A DNA stretch of 64,000 bases from positions 106,663-170,662 of the forward strand of contig CAWDBD010000001.1 of assembly GCA_963800395.1 (NCBI GenBank). The letters are read 5' to 3'. Under the pieces are notes generated by a model. That model did not search any database and was not told where the DNA came from. It saw nothing but the letters and a program-made list of their open reading frames with translations. Position 1 is the first letter of the stretch, and the number at the start of each line of letters is the position of its first letter. The translations under genes and the position numbers were made by a program. The DNA comes from DASSBG01 sp963800395. Lineage in GTDB: Bacteria; Pseudomonadota; Gammaproteobacteria; Xanthomonadales; Rhodanobacteraceae. Shown in pieces: positions 18,131 to 26,372 of this stretch.

Positions 18131-18296
18131 GGGCGTCGCATGAACCCTGCACGCTTGCGTGATCCCGGACGCGACCAGGCCACCTGACGAGACTGGAAGT
18201 CTGACGCGCATACCTGGCAGTCCCACACCGAACTCTCCCCAGCTTTGAAAGCCGACATGCCGCGAAACGAGTCCCGAGTCCCGAGTCCCGAGTCCC
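18090..18296. repeat. GGGACTC inverted array overlapping the end of rbfA and start of truB
   Basis: The left arm is GGGACTC, GGGAGTC, GGGACTC, GGGACCC (18090-18117), inside the rbfA coding end. The right arm is four perfect GAGTCCC units (18269-18296), inside the truB coding start. About 150 bp of unique DNA lies between. Both arms are in-frame with the host genes, so the array is translated at both ends. Confidence 0.9.
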
Positions 18297-19192
18297 GTAC
18301 CATCCACGGCCTGCTGCTGCTGGACAAACCCCTCGGCGACAGCTCCAATCGCGCCTTGCAGCGGGTGAAGCGGCTGTTCCGCGCGCGCAAGGCCGGCCAT
18401 ACCGGCAGCCTCGACCCTCTGGCAACCGGCATGCTGCCGGTGTGCCTGGGTGAGGCGACCAAGATTGCCGGCCTGTTGCTGGGCGCGCACAAGGCCTACG
18501 TTGCCGAAGCACAACTGGGTGTCACCACCACCACCGGCGATGCCGAAGGCGAGGTGGTCGCGCATACCGAGGTCCCGGTCCTGGATCACGCCATGGTCGA
18601 GCGGGCGATGGAGGCCTTTCGCGGGCGTATCCGCCAGGTCCCGCCGGTGTACTCGGCACTGAAGCAAGGTGGCGTGCCCCTGTACAAGCGTGCCCGGCGC
18701 GGCGAGGAGGTGAGTGCGCCGCCCCGCGAGGTCGACATTTTCCGATTCGAACTGCTGGAGCTGTCGGCGGACCGCCTGCGCGTGGAGGTCGAGTGCGGAT
18801 CGGGCACCTACATCCGCAGCCTGATGGCCGATCTGGGCCAGGCGCTGGCCTGCGGTGCGCATCTGACAAGCCTGCGGCGTACCTGGGTCGATCCGTTCAA
18901 GGGCGCGCGCATGTACACCCTGGAGGAACTGGAAGCGATGGCCGGCAACGACGATGCCAATGTCCTGGATGCATGCCTGTTGCCGGTAGAGGCCGGCCTG
19001 TCCGGCATGCCGGCCATTCGCCTGGACTCCGCCGACAGCCTTGCCGTGGCCCAGGGCCGGCCCGTTGATGTCGCGGCCAGCGGCCTGTGCCGCGTGTATG
19101 CCGATGATGGCCGCCTGCTGGCCTTGGGTGAACCGGACGCGCAGGGCCACCTGGTTGTTCGCCGCGGCTTCAATCTTCCTGCGCCCGCCTGA
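18257..19192 (+). CDS. truB: tRNA pseudouridine(55) synthase TruB
   Basis: About 311 residues from ATG 18257; a TTG at 18245 is an alternative. It makes the universal pseudouridine of the T-loop. The catalytic aspartate is D53 in GSLDPLATG, preceded by GHT. LLLLDKPLGDSSN opens the conserved domain, and a PUA-like C-terminal region follows. The first 14 residues (MPRNESRVPSPESR) are largely encoded by the GAGTCCC array and are not part of the family. The exact start is therefore uncertain, although the enzyme domain is intact. Confidence 0.94.
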   Translation: MPRNESRVPSPESRTIHGLLLLDKPLGDSSNRALQRVKRLFRARKAGHTGSLDPLATGMLPVCLGEATKIAGLLLGAHKAYVAEAQLGVTTTTGDAEGEVVAHTEVPVLDHAMVERAMEAFRGRIRQVPPVYSALKQGGVPLYKRARRGEEVSAPPREVDIFRFELLELSADRLRVEVECGSGTYIRSLMADLGQALACGAHLTSLRRTWVDPFKGARMYTLEELEAMAGNDDANVLDACLLPVEAGLSGMPAIRLDSADSLAVAQGRPVDVAASGLCRVYADDGRLLALGEPDAQGHLVVRRGFNLPAPA

Positions 19193-19212
19193 AACCTGTT
19201 GCGGTCAGGCAC

Positions 19213-19242
19213 TTGTTGCCGGGCCACTCCACCGGTTAAAAT
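19213..19242 (+). promoter_or_regulatory. Candidate promoter for rpsO
   Basis: TTGTTG (19213-19218) and TAAAAT (19237-19242) are spaced by 18 bases. This leaves an untranslated leader of about 95 bases before the rpsO ATG, enough room for the S15 autoregulatory structure known in other species. I did not identify a specific pseudoknot. Confidence 0.45.
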
Positions 19243-19345
19243 AGCCGGCTTATCGCACCAACCCTTCATGGCGGGGCTTTCGCAACATCATCAATCAGGT
19301 GATGTTCTGTGAGCCTCGCCGCCGTCAGCCAAGGATTTACATTAC

Positions 19346-19615
19346 ATGTCGCTTACCGCCGAGCAGACCAGCAAGGTCATCGAGGAATACCGCCGTGAGC
19401 CCAATGACACCGGTTCCCCCGAGGTACAGGTCGCATTGCTGTCCGCGCGTATCAATCATCTTTCCGATCACTTCAAGGATCACAAGCAGGATCATCATTC
19501 CCGCCGTGGTCTGCTGAAGATGGTCAATCAGCGCCGTCGCCTTCTCAATTACCTCAAGTCTCGCGATCTGGCTCGATACCAGTCGCTGATCGAGCGACTC
19601 GGCCTGCGCCGGTAA
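19346..19615 (+). CDS. rpsO: 30S ribosomal protein S15
   Basis: 89 residues, the standard size. The sequence follows the four-helix S15 pattern with TGSPEVQVALLSARINHLSDHFKDH and the conserved C-terminal QRRRLLNYLKSRDLARYQSLIERLGLRR region. S15 is a primary binder of 16S rRNA helix 22 during assembly. It has its own likely promoter and a 153-bp gap from truB, as in other gammaproteobacteria, and is followed by pnp. Confidence 0.98.
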   Translation: MSLTAEQTSKVIEEYRREPNDTGSPEVQVALLSARINHLSDHFKDHKQDHHSRRGLLKMVNQRRRLLNYLKSRDLARYQSLIERLGLRR

Positions 19616-19736
19616 GTCCTGCGTGCATTCTCGGGCGTGATTTGACCGTGGCGTGGCCTGATCCGGCCACGCTGTTCGCGGCCATTCATTCCGATCATTG
19701 AACGCGCAGATCAAACAAACAACCAGGAATTCAATC

Positions 19737-21839
19737 GTGGCGAAAATCAGCAAGTCATTCCAGTACGGTAAACACGAAGTCACACTGGAGACGGGTGAAA
19801 TCGCCCGCCAGGCGTCCGGTGCAGTGATGGTCAAGATGGGCGGCACCGAGGTGCTGGTCGCTGCGGTTGCCTCGCAGACCCAGCGCGAAGGGCAGAGCTT
19901 CTTCCCGTTGACCGTCGACTACAAGGAAAAATTCTACTCCGCCGGCCGTATTCCCGGCGGTTTTTTCAAGCGCGAAGGGCGTCCCACCGAAAAGGAGACG
20001 CTGACCTCGCGCCTGATCGATCGTCCCATCCGTCCGCTGTTTCCCGACGGCTTCAAGAATGAAGTCCAGGTGGTGGCAACCGTGGTGTCGATGGACCCGG
20101 AAATCGATGGCGACATTCCCGCGCTGATTGGCGCGTCGGCCGCGCTGACCCTGTCCGGTGCCCCGTTCAGCGGCCCCATTGGCGCCGCCCGTGTCGGTTA
20201 CAAGGACGGCGAATACCTGCTCAACCCGACCGCCAGCGAACTGACCGAGTCGGATCTTGATCTGGTGGTCGCCGGTACCGCCAATGCCGTGCTGATGGTG
20301 GAGTCCGAAGCCAAGCTGCTCAGCGAGGAAGTGATGCTGGGCGCGGTGATGTTCGGCCACCAGCAGATGCAGGCAGCGATCGAGGCCATCAATGCCCTGG
20401 CAGCCGAGGCCGGTCGCAAGGACTTCAGCTGGGACGCACCGCAGGTTGACGCGTCGCTGGACGAGGCGGTTCGCGCCGCAGTCGGCAATCGACTCGACGA
20501 GGCCTTCCAGATTCAGGACAAGCTTGAGCGCCGCGATGCGATTTCCGCCATCAAGGCCGATGTCAACGAGAGCCTGGCCGAGCAGATCGAAGCCAATGGC
20601 TGGAGTGGCGAAGCCATCGGCGCCGTGTTCAAGGACATGGAATACAACACCCTGCGCGACAGCGTGCTGAAGACCAAGAAGCGCATCGACGGACGCAACC
20701 TGGACGATGTGCGCGCGATCACGGCGCGTGCCGGCCTGTTGCCGCGCACCCACGGTTCGGCCCTGTTCACTCGTGGCGAGACCCAGGCCCTGGTGGCCAT
20801 CACGCTGGGTACCGCGCGCGACTCGCAGATCATCGACGAGCCGGCAGGCGAGTCCAAGGACCCGTTCCTGTTCCATTACAATTTTCCGCCGTACTCGGTT
20901 GGCGAATGTGGCCGCATGATGGGTCCCAAGCGCCGCGAGATCGGTCACGGTCGTCTGGCCCGTCGTGGTGTGCAGGCGGTCAAGCCGAGCATGGACGAGT
21001 TCCCGTACGTGGTGCGCGTGGTTTCCGAAATCACCGAATCCAACGGCTCCTCGTCGATGGCCTCGGTATGCGGTGCCTCGCTGGCGATGATGGATGCCGG
21101 TGTGCCGCTGAAGGCGCCGGTGGCCGGTATTGCCATGGGCCTGGTCAAGAAGGGTGACGACTTTGTGGTGCTGTCCGACATCCTCGGTGACGAGGATCAT
21201 CTGGGCGACATGGACTTCAAGGTTGCCGGTACATCCGAGGGCGTGTCGGCCCTGCAGATGGACATCAAGATCGATGGCATCACCGAAGAGATCATGCAGG
21301 CTGCCCTGGGGCAGGCGCGCAAGGGTCGACTGCACATCCTTGGCGAGATGGCCAAGGCCCTGGATACCCCGCGCGAGGAAATGAGCGAGTACGCCCCGCG
21401 CCTGCTGAGCATCAAGATCCACCCGGACAAGATCCGCGAGGTGATCGGCAAGGGCGGTTCCACCATTCGCTCGATTACCGAAGAGACCGGTGCCACCATC
21501 GATATCGACGATGACGGTACAGTGGTCATCGCCTCGGTCAACCGTCAGGCGGCCGAAGCGGCCAGGAAGCGTGTCGAGCAGATTGTTGCCGACGTCGAGC
21601 CGGGCCAGATCTACGAGGGCAAGATTGCCAAGCTGATGGATTTTGGCGCCTTCGTGACCATTCTGCCGGGCAAGGACGGTCTGGTGCATATCTCGCAGAT
21701 TTCCGACGAGCGCGTGGAGAAGGTGTCCGACAAGCTCAGCGAGGGTGACACGGTCAAGGTCAAGGTGCTGGAAGTCGACAAGCAGGGTCGTATCCGCCTG
21801 TCGATGAAGGCCATTACCGAAGAAGAGGCCAACTCCTGA
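19737..21839 (+). CDS. pnp: Polyribonucleotide nucleotidyltransferase (PNPase)
   Basis: 700 residues from GTG 19737, selected because AGGA lies 9 bases upstream and the N-terminus VAKISKSFQYGKHEVTLETGE matches the family. An in-frame TTG at 19698 would add 13 unrelated residues. Two RNase PH domains flank a helical linker, then a KH domain (IRSITEETGATIDI) and an S1 domain (YEGKIAKLMDFGAFVTILPG) complete it. It degrades RNA 3' to 5' by phosphorolysis and works with RNase E. The rpsO-pnp order is conserved. It ends before a strong terminator. Confidence 0.97.
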   Translation: MAKISKSFQYGKHEVTLETGEIARQASGAVMVKMGGTEVLVAAVASQTQREGQSFFPLTVDYKEKFYSAGRIPGGFFKREGRPTEKETLTSRLIDRPIRPLFPDGFKNEVQVVATVVSMDPEIDGDIPALIGASAALTLSGAPFSGPIGAARVGYKDGEYLLNPTASELTESDLDLVVAGTANAVLMVESEAKLLSEEVMLGAVMFGHQQMQAAIEAINALAAEAGRKDFSWDAPQVDASLDEAVRAAVGNRLDEAFQIQDKLERRDAISAIKADVNESLAEQIEANGWSGEAIGAVFKDMEYNTLRDSVLKTKKRIDGRNLDDVRAITARAGLLPRTHGSALFTRGETQALVAITLGTARDSQIIDEPAGESKDPFLFHYNFPPYSVGECGRMMGPKRREIGHGRLARRGVQAVKPSMDEFPYVVRVVSEITESNGSSSMASVCGASLAMMDAGVPLKAPVAGIAMGLVKKGDDFVVLSDILGDEDHLGDMDFKVAGTSEGVSALQMDIKIDGITEEIMQAALGQARKGRLHILGEMAKALDTPREEMSEYAPRLLSIKIHPDKIREVIGKGGSTIRSITEETGATIDIDDDGTVVIASVNRQAAEAARKRVEQIVADVEPGQIYEGKIAKLMDFGAFVTILPGKDGLVHISQISDERVEKVSDKLSEGDTVKVKVLEVDKQGRIRLSMKAITEEEANS

Positions 21840-21868
21840 TTCGGGAACAGGCTTCAAACTGACAGACA

Positions 21869-21899
21869 ACGCCCGCGAGCATCTGCCGCGGGCGTTTTT
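21869..21899 (+). terminator. Rho-independent terminator closing the rimP-pnp operon
   Basis: ACGCCCGCG (21869-21877) pairs with CGCGGGCGT (21887-21895), followed by a run of T. It lies 29 bases after the pnp stop and before the separate phaE-phaC pair. Confidence 0.9.
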
Positions 21900-21957
21900 G
21901 CATGTTGCGATGCAGCATGGCGGGTATTAGCATGATCAAGGCAATGAGGAGACCGGC

Positions 21958-22968
21958 ATGACCGAGCAAGGCAAGGATCCGACAGAAGAATTGCAGGACA
22001 TGGCCAGGCAATCGCTGCAGGCGTGGCAGCAGATGTGGCGTCAGGCCGTCGACCAGAACCCGGGCGCCTTTGCCGGCGCGCAGACCGCAGAGGCAACACC
22101 CGAAGCCATGCAACGGGTGCTGGATGGGCTCAAGGGCTATCTCGGCTGGATGGAGAACCTGAGTGCCGCCAGTGCCGCAACGCCGGGCGGGATGAATTGG
22201 GGCGATGCCTTCAATCAGGCCTTTGCCGGTGCTGCCGGCAATCCGTTCAGCGAGGCCTTTGCCGAGATTCCGGGCATGGGCAGCCTTGATCCGCTGCAGT
22301 TCCAGCAGCAGATATCGAAACTCATGCTGCCCATGCAACAGGCCATGCATGGCGCCTTGTCCATCCCGGCTTTCGGCCTTGCTCGGGAACATCAGGAACA
22401 GTCGCAGGCGCTGACTCGGGCCTGGCTGCAGTATTCGCAAGACAGCGCTCGCTATCAGGCGCTGGTGGCGCGAGTCGGTAGCGAAGCGGCCAACCGGGTC
22501 CAGGAAAAACTTGCCGAGCACGAGGAGCCGGGCCGCCAGATCAACTCCATGCGTGGCCTGTACAACCTGTGGGTGGATGCAGCCGAGGAAGCCTGGGCCG
22601 ACATCGCCATGAGCGACGAATACCGCGAGGCTTACGCGGCCATGACCAACGCTCAGATGCATGTTCGCCAGCTTGTCCAGCAACAGGTTGCCGAGGCCGG
22701 CAGCCAGCTGGGCATGCCGACACGTGAAGAGGTCGATTCGCTCGGGCGGCGGTTGCAGGAGCTGCGGCGCGATCTTGCCGACCTGCGCCACGCACAGCGT
22801 GATGCGGACAGTGCCGCCGGCCGCAAGCCGTCGCCTGCGCCCAAAAAACGCACGGCGAAGAAGAAGGCCGCACCAGCAAAAAGAGCGGCCTCCGGCAAGA
22901 AGAAAGCGCCGACCAGGAAGCCCGCAAGCAAGAAGACGGCCCGCAAATCCGCCGCCAAGCGCAAGTAA
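21958..22968 (+). CDS. phaE: Class III polyhydroxyalkanoate synthase subunit PhaE with basic tail
   Basis: 336 residues. The body (1-280) is the helical, glutamine-rich PhaE type that partners PhaC in class III synthases. phaC follows after 11 bases. The last roughly 48 residues are Lys/Ala/Pro-rich (PAKRAASGKKKAPTRKPASK and similar), with about 22 Lys or Arg. That composition resembles histone-H1-like tails of PhaF and PhaM granule proteins, which bind DNA. The start ATG 21958 is preceded by GAGGAGA-like sequence. Subunit identity rests on context and composition, as PhaE proteins are divergent. Confidence 0.85.
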   Translation: MTEQGKDPTEELQDMARQSLQAWQQMWRQAVDQNPGAFAGAQTAEATPEAMQRVLDGLKGYLGWMENLSAASAATPGGMNWGDAFNQAFAGAAGNPFSEAFAEIPGMGSLDPLQFQQQISKLMLPMQQAMHGALSIPAFGLAREHQEQSQALTRAWLQYSQDSARYQALVARVGSEAANRVQEKLAEHEEPGRQINSMRGLYNLWVDAAEEAWADIAMSDEYREAYAAMTNAQMHVRQLVQQQVAEAGSQLGMPTREEVDSLGRRLQELRRDLADLRHAQRDADSAAGRKPSPAPKKRTAKKKAAPAKRAASGKKKAPTRKPASKKTARKSAAKRK

Positions 22969-22979
22969 CGGAGCACGCC

Positions 22980-24050
22980 ATGTATACACCTGTGAAAATC
23001 GACCCGATGCGCGCCGCGCAGGAAGCGGCCGAGTTCCGCCAGAAGCTGATCGCGGGCATGAGCACTCTGCTGGAAGTGGGCGAGGTCGAGTACGGCGCCT
23101 GCGACAAGGAAGCGGTGTACACGGAAGACAAGCTGACCCTGTACCACTTCAAGGGTGACCGCAAGCCGAGCGCGAAGACGCCCATACTCATCTGCTATGC
23201 GCTGGTCAATACGCCGTGGATGGTCGACCTGCAGCCCGGTCGCTCGCTGGTCGAGAACCTTCTGGCCGAGGGCGAGGACGTGTACCTGATCGACTGGGGC
23301 TACGTGGACGGTGCGGATCGCTGGCTGACCATGGACGACTACATCAACGGTTACCTGGATCATTGCGTCGACGTGGTCCGTGAACGGCACGGCCTGGACA
23401 AGATCAACCTGCTGGGCATTTGCCAGGGCGGCGCCTTCTCGCTGTGCTATGCCTCGCTGCATCAGGACAAGCTTGCCAACCTGGTCACCATGGTGACGCC
23501 GGTGGACTACCACACCGAAGACAACATGCTCTCCCACTGGACCCGTGACCTGGATGTCGATCTGTTCGTCGACACCCTCGGCAATATCCCTGCCGACCTG
23601 ATGAACTACTGCTACCTGAGCCTCAAGCCGCTGCGCCTGACCCAGCAGAAGTATGTTGGCCTGGTCGACATCCTTGATGACCCGCAGGAAATCCGGAATT
23701 TCCTGCGCATGGAGAAGTGGATCTTCGACTCGCCCGATCAGGCCGGTGAAACCTTCCGCCAGTTCATCAAGGACTTCTACCAGGGCAACAAGCTGATAAA
23801 GGGCGAGGTCAGCCTCAATGGCAAGCGGGTGGACCTGGCCAACATCACCTTGCCGGTGCTCAACATCTTCGCCGAGCAGGATCACCTCGTGCCGCCGTCC
23901 GCATCGCGAGTGCTCGCTGATCATGTGGGCACCGACGACTACACCCAGCTCGCATTCCGGGGCGGTCATATCGGTATCTACGTCTCCAGCCGTGCCCAGC
24001 GCCTGGTACCACCCGCCATCCACGACTGGCTGGCCAAGCGCGCCGGCTGA
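22980..24050 (+). CDS. phaC: Class III polyhydroxyalkanoate synthase catalytic subunit PhaC
   Basis: 356 residues, the short class III length. It is an alpha/beta hydrolase fold polymerising (R)-3-hydroxyacyl-CoA into storage polyester. The catalytic triad is visible: C148 in the lipase-like box GICQGG, D301 in AEQDHLVPP, and H330 in GGHIG. GGAG lies shortly before the ATG. The phaE-phaC pair is self-contained, with no phaA/phaB nearby. The following 760 bases carry only repeats. Confidence 0.96.
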   Translation: MYTPVKIDPMRAAQEAAEFRQKLIAGMSTLLEVGEVEYGACDKEAVYTEDKLTLYHFKGDRKPSAKTPILICYALVNTPWMVDLQPGRSLVENLLAEGEDVYLIDWGYVDGADRWLTMDDYINGYLDHCVDVVRERHGLDKINLLGICQGGAFSLCYASLHQDKLANLVTMVTPVDYHTEDNMLSHWTRDLDVDLFVDTLGNIPADLMNYCYLSLKPLRLTQQKYVGLVDILDDPQEIRNFLRMEKWIFDSPDQAGETFRQFIKDFYQGNKLIKGEVSLNGKRVDLANITLPVLNIFAEQDHLVPPSASRVLADHVGTDDYTQLAFRGGHIGIYVSSRAQRLVPPAIHDWLAKRAG

Positions 24051-24175
24051 GCCGCCGCTCTCGCTGAGCCATCCTGCCGAATTTCAGGGTAGGGTGCTGC
24101 TGAGCGCAGCGAAGCGCACCATCGCCGGATATTCTCGCCGCCATCCTGGGCTCGTCGCAGGCTGGCCGGTTCGCC

Positions 24176-24256
24176 CCGTCATTCTGGGGCGAAGGCTCGC
24201 CGAGCTGCTCCGTCATCCTGGGGCCGCCGAAGGCGGAACCCGGGATCCATTTTTAT
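24176..24256. repeat. REP-like palindromes downstream of phaC
   Basis: CCCGTCATTCTGGGGCGAAGG and CCGTCATCCTGGGGCCGCCG, the latter followed by a GGCGGAACCCGGGATCCATTTTT segment, are members of the same REP-like family seen at 35.5 kb and in the 290-bp array at 50.3 kb. Together with the element at 24320-24728 they account for most of the 762-bp gap between phaC and mtnA; no gene is seen there. Confidence 0.75.
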
Positions 24257-24319
24257 TACTTATTGTGCAGTTGGGCGCTCCTGCGCAGGGAAGCTTGGCG
24301 GCCTGCGGCCGCAGAATGC

Positions 24320-24728
24320 AAAAGCTTTCGCGCCCGTCGGGCGCGAGTTCATTTCTCTTGTTTGCTCAAGAGAAACGGAACCACAAATGCGTCTGGAACG
24401 CATTTGAACAACCGAAGGTTGGCCCGAAGGGCGGAGGGCAGGATGCCCAGAGTAAAGAGAAGAGCACCCCTTTTCCGCGCTTTGCCGGCGTCCTGCCGGC
24501 AAAGTCCGCGCCGGTTTGCGGGGCTTTTTCGGAGGCACATCCCTGTGCCTTCGAAAAACGCGCCGACGTCGTGTCGGCGCCCCTTCGGGCATGGAGCGCT
24601 GCCGGTGCTGCGCACCGACACCGTTCCAGCCGCAAGCCTCTGCCGCTCCACAGGGGCCCCGGTACAGCGGCGGACGTCGTGTCCGCGGGAGTTGCGTGCG
24701 CGAAGCGCACGGGCTTTGGGCGCCCAGG
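24320..24728. repeat. Multi-hairpin intergenic element, copy 1
   Basis: The element starts with CGCGCCCGTCGGGCGCGAG and a TTTCTCTTG/CAAGAGAAA hairpin. A series of short hairpins follows, including GCCGGCGTCCTGCCGGC, GGCACATCCCTGTGCC and GCCGACGTCGTGTCGGC. The element is shared in order and motif with the copy at 43262-43840, but stems differ by paired changes. Open frames crossing it on both strands are by-products of its GC content and are not called as genes. Confidence 0.85.
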
Positions 24729-24812
24729 CAAGCACCGCCAACGGACGCTGCCCCTGCAGCCGTTACAATGCCCGGATACCCGAATCCCGCGCCCCCAGGC
24801 GCAAGGAAGAAC

Positions 24813-25833
24813 ATGACCAGCAACCCCACTCACGACAATGTCCGCGCCGTGCAATGGCGCGATGACTGCCTGGCGCTGCTGGACCAGCGCCAGTTGCCGG
24901 CGAACGAGGTGTGGCTGGAATGCCGCACTGCCGAACAGGTGGCCGGCGCGATTCGCGATCTGGTCGTGCGCGGTGCGCCAGCGATTGGCATTGCTGCAGC
25001 CTGGGGCGTGGTCCTGGCCGCACAGCAGGGTGCGGATACGGATGCGGCCATGCGTGTGCTGCGGGCGGCGCGACCGACGGCGGTCAACCTGATGTGGGCG
25101 CTGGATCGCATGCGCGCCCTGATCGAGGGCGGGGCCGACCCGGATGCCTTGCGGCAGGCGGCGCAGGCCATCCAGGATGAGGACCTTGCAGCCAATCGGT
25201 GCATGGGGGAACTGGGTGCCGCGCTGATCGATCCGGGCAGCGGCGTACTGACGCACTGCAATACCGGTTCGCTCGCCACCGCCGGCTTCGGTACCGCGCT
25301 GGGGGTGATTCGATCAGGCGTGTCGTCCGGGCGCATCGACAAGGTCTTCGCCTGCGAGACACGGCCGTGGCTGCAGGGCGCGCGTCTGACCATGTGGGAA
25401 CTGTTGCGCGACGGCATCGACGCGCGCCTGATTGCCGATTCGGCGGCGGCGTGGCTCATGCACTCGGGGCAGGTTCAATGGGTGATCATCGGCGCTGATC
25501 GCGTCGCCGCCAACGGCGATGTGGCCAACAAGATCGGCAGCTACGGGCTGGCCCTGGCGGCGAGGCATCACGGGATCGGCTTCATGGTGGTGGCACCGAC
25601 ATCAACCGTGGACATGGAGACCGCCACTGGCAGCGACATCGAGATCGAGCTGCGTGACGAAGCGCGAGCTGATGGGCACGGCGGGGCAGCGCAGCGTGGT
25701 GGACGGCGCGCACGGCTGGAACCCGGTGTTCGACGTGACGCCGGCTGCGCTGGTCGATGTGCTGGTCACCGAGCGCGGCGTGGTTCGCTCGCCCGACCGC
25801 GAGAAATTGCACGCATTGATGCTGGCACAATGA
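24813..25833 (+). pseudogene. mtnA: S-methyl-5-thioribose-1-phosphate isomerase, single frame break
   Basis: The enzyme isomerises methylthioribose-1-phosphate in methionine salvage. From ATG 24813 the frame carries RDLVVRGAPAIGIAAAWG, GVLTHCNTGSLATAGFGTALG and IIGADRVAANGDVANKIGSY. At about 25661-25665 (after IEIELRDEA) the family sequence continues in another frame as RELMGTAGQRSVVDGAHGWNPVFDVTPAALVD to a TGA at 25831. One missing base explains it. Nothing else is lost, so a sequence error is at least as likely as inactivation. The stop overlaps the next start (ATGA). Confidence 0.88.
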
Positions 25834-26249
25834 GTCTGCGCCGGGAGGCCCTGCTGTTTTCCATCGGCGGAGTGCTGGGTTTTGTCGTCGACGCGGGCAT
25901 CGTGCAGGCCCTGGTGAGCGGTCTGGCATGGGACCCGTATCTGGCGCGGGTCGTGTCGTTTCTTGCGGCAGCCACGGTCACCTGGCTGTGGAATCGAAGT
26001 GTGACCTTCGCCCATCGAAGACTGCATGGCGCACGTTCCGAGTGGTTGCGCTGGATGGCGGTCATGAGCCTGGGTGCGGCGATCAATTACGGCATCTATG
26101 CGGCCCTGGTGGCCTGGTTTCCACTGGTCCGCCAGTGGCCGTGGCTGGGCGTGGCTGCCGGTTCGGCGGCAGCCGCGCTGGTCAATTTTTGCGCAGCCCG
26201 CAGCGTTGTTTTTCCGCACGCCGAAAATAGCTCGCAAGGTATTGATTAG
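25830..26249 (+). CDS. GtrA-like family membrane protein
   Basis: 139 residues with four hydrophobic segments and the GtrA pattern: an N-terminal helix GGVLGFVVDAGIVQAL, the motif WNRSVTFAHRR, and a final helix ending AARSVVFPH. Members are small membrane proteins often linked to transfer of lipid-linked sugars across the inner membrane. The ATG overlaps the mtnA stop, so it is probably co-translated with mtnA. No glycosyltransferase is next to it, so its substrate cannot be inferred. Confidence 0.8.
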   Translation: MSLRREALLFSIGGVLGFVVDAGIVQALVSGLAWDPYLARVVSFLAAATVTWLWNRSVTFAHRRLHGARSEWLRWMAVMSLGAAINYGIYAALVAWFPLVRQWPWLGVAAGSAAAALVNFCAARSVVFPHAENSSQGID

Positions 26250-26286
26250 AAAGGACTAAATACCTGCCAATCGAGCGTACTTGTGG

Positions 26287-26292
26287 TAGAAT
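26287..26292 (+). promoter_or_regulatory. Possible -10 element for gyrA
   Basis: TAGAAT lies about 80 bases before the gyrA ATG, in a locally AT-rich stretch. No convincing -35 hexamer at the right spacing was found, so this is tentative. Confidence 0.3.
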
Positions 26293-26372
26293 AGTCGATT
26301 GTGCTTCGGCATCGCGCGGGACCGGCATGGTCCACCGTGCACCCCGTCAATTGTCAACAAGGGACAGCTTCA

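Noticed and set aside
19755..21869. A 704-codon open frame antisense to pnp, and similar ones opposite nuoL, pyrG and the alpha-2-macroglobulin gene
   Set aside because: All mirror real genes codon by codon, lack ribosome-binding sites and have shadow composition.
24516..26249. Continuous frame joining the 24-kb repeat, mtnA and the GtrA-like protein as a fusion
   Set aside because: The join is produced by the single missing base in mtnA; the mtnA C-terminus is found in another frame and the GtrA-like gene has its own ATG at the mtnA stop.
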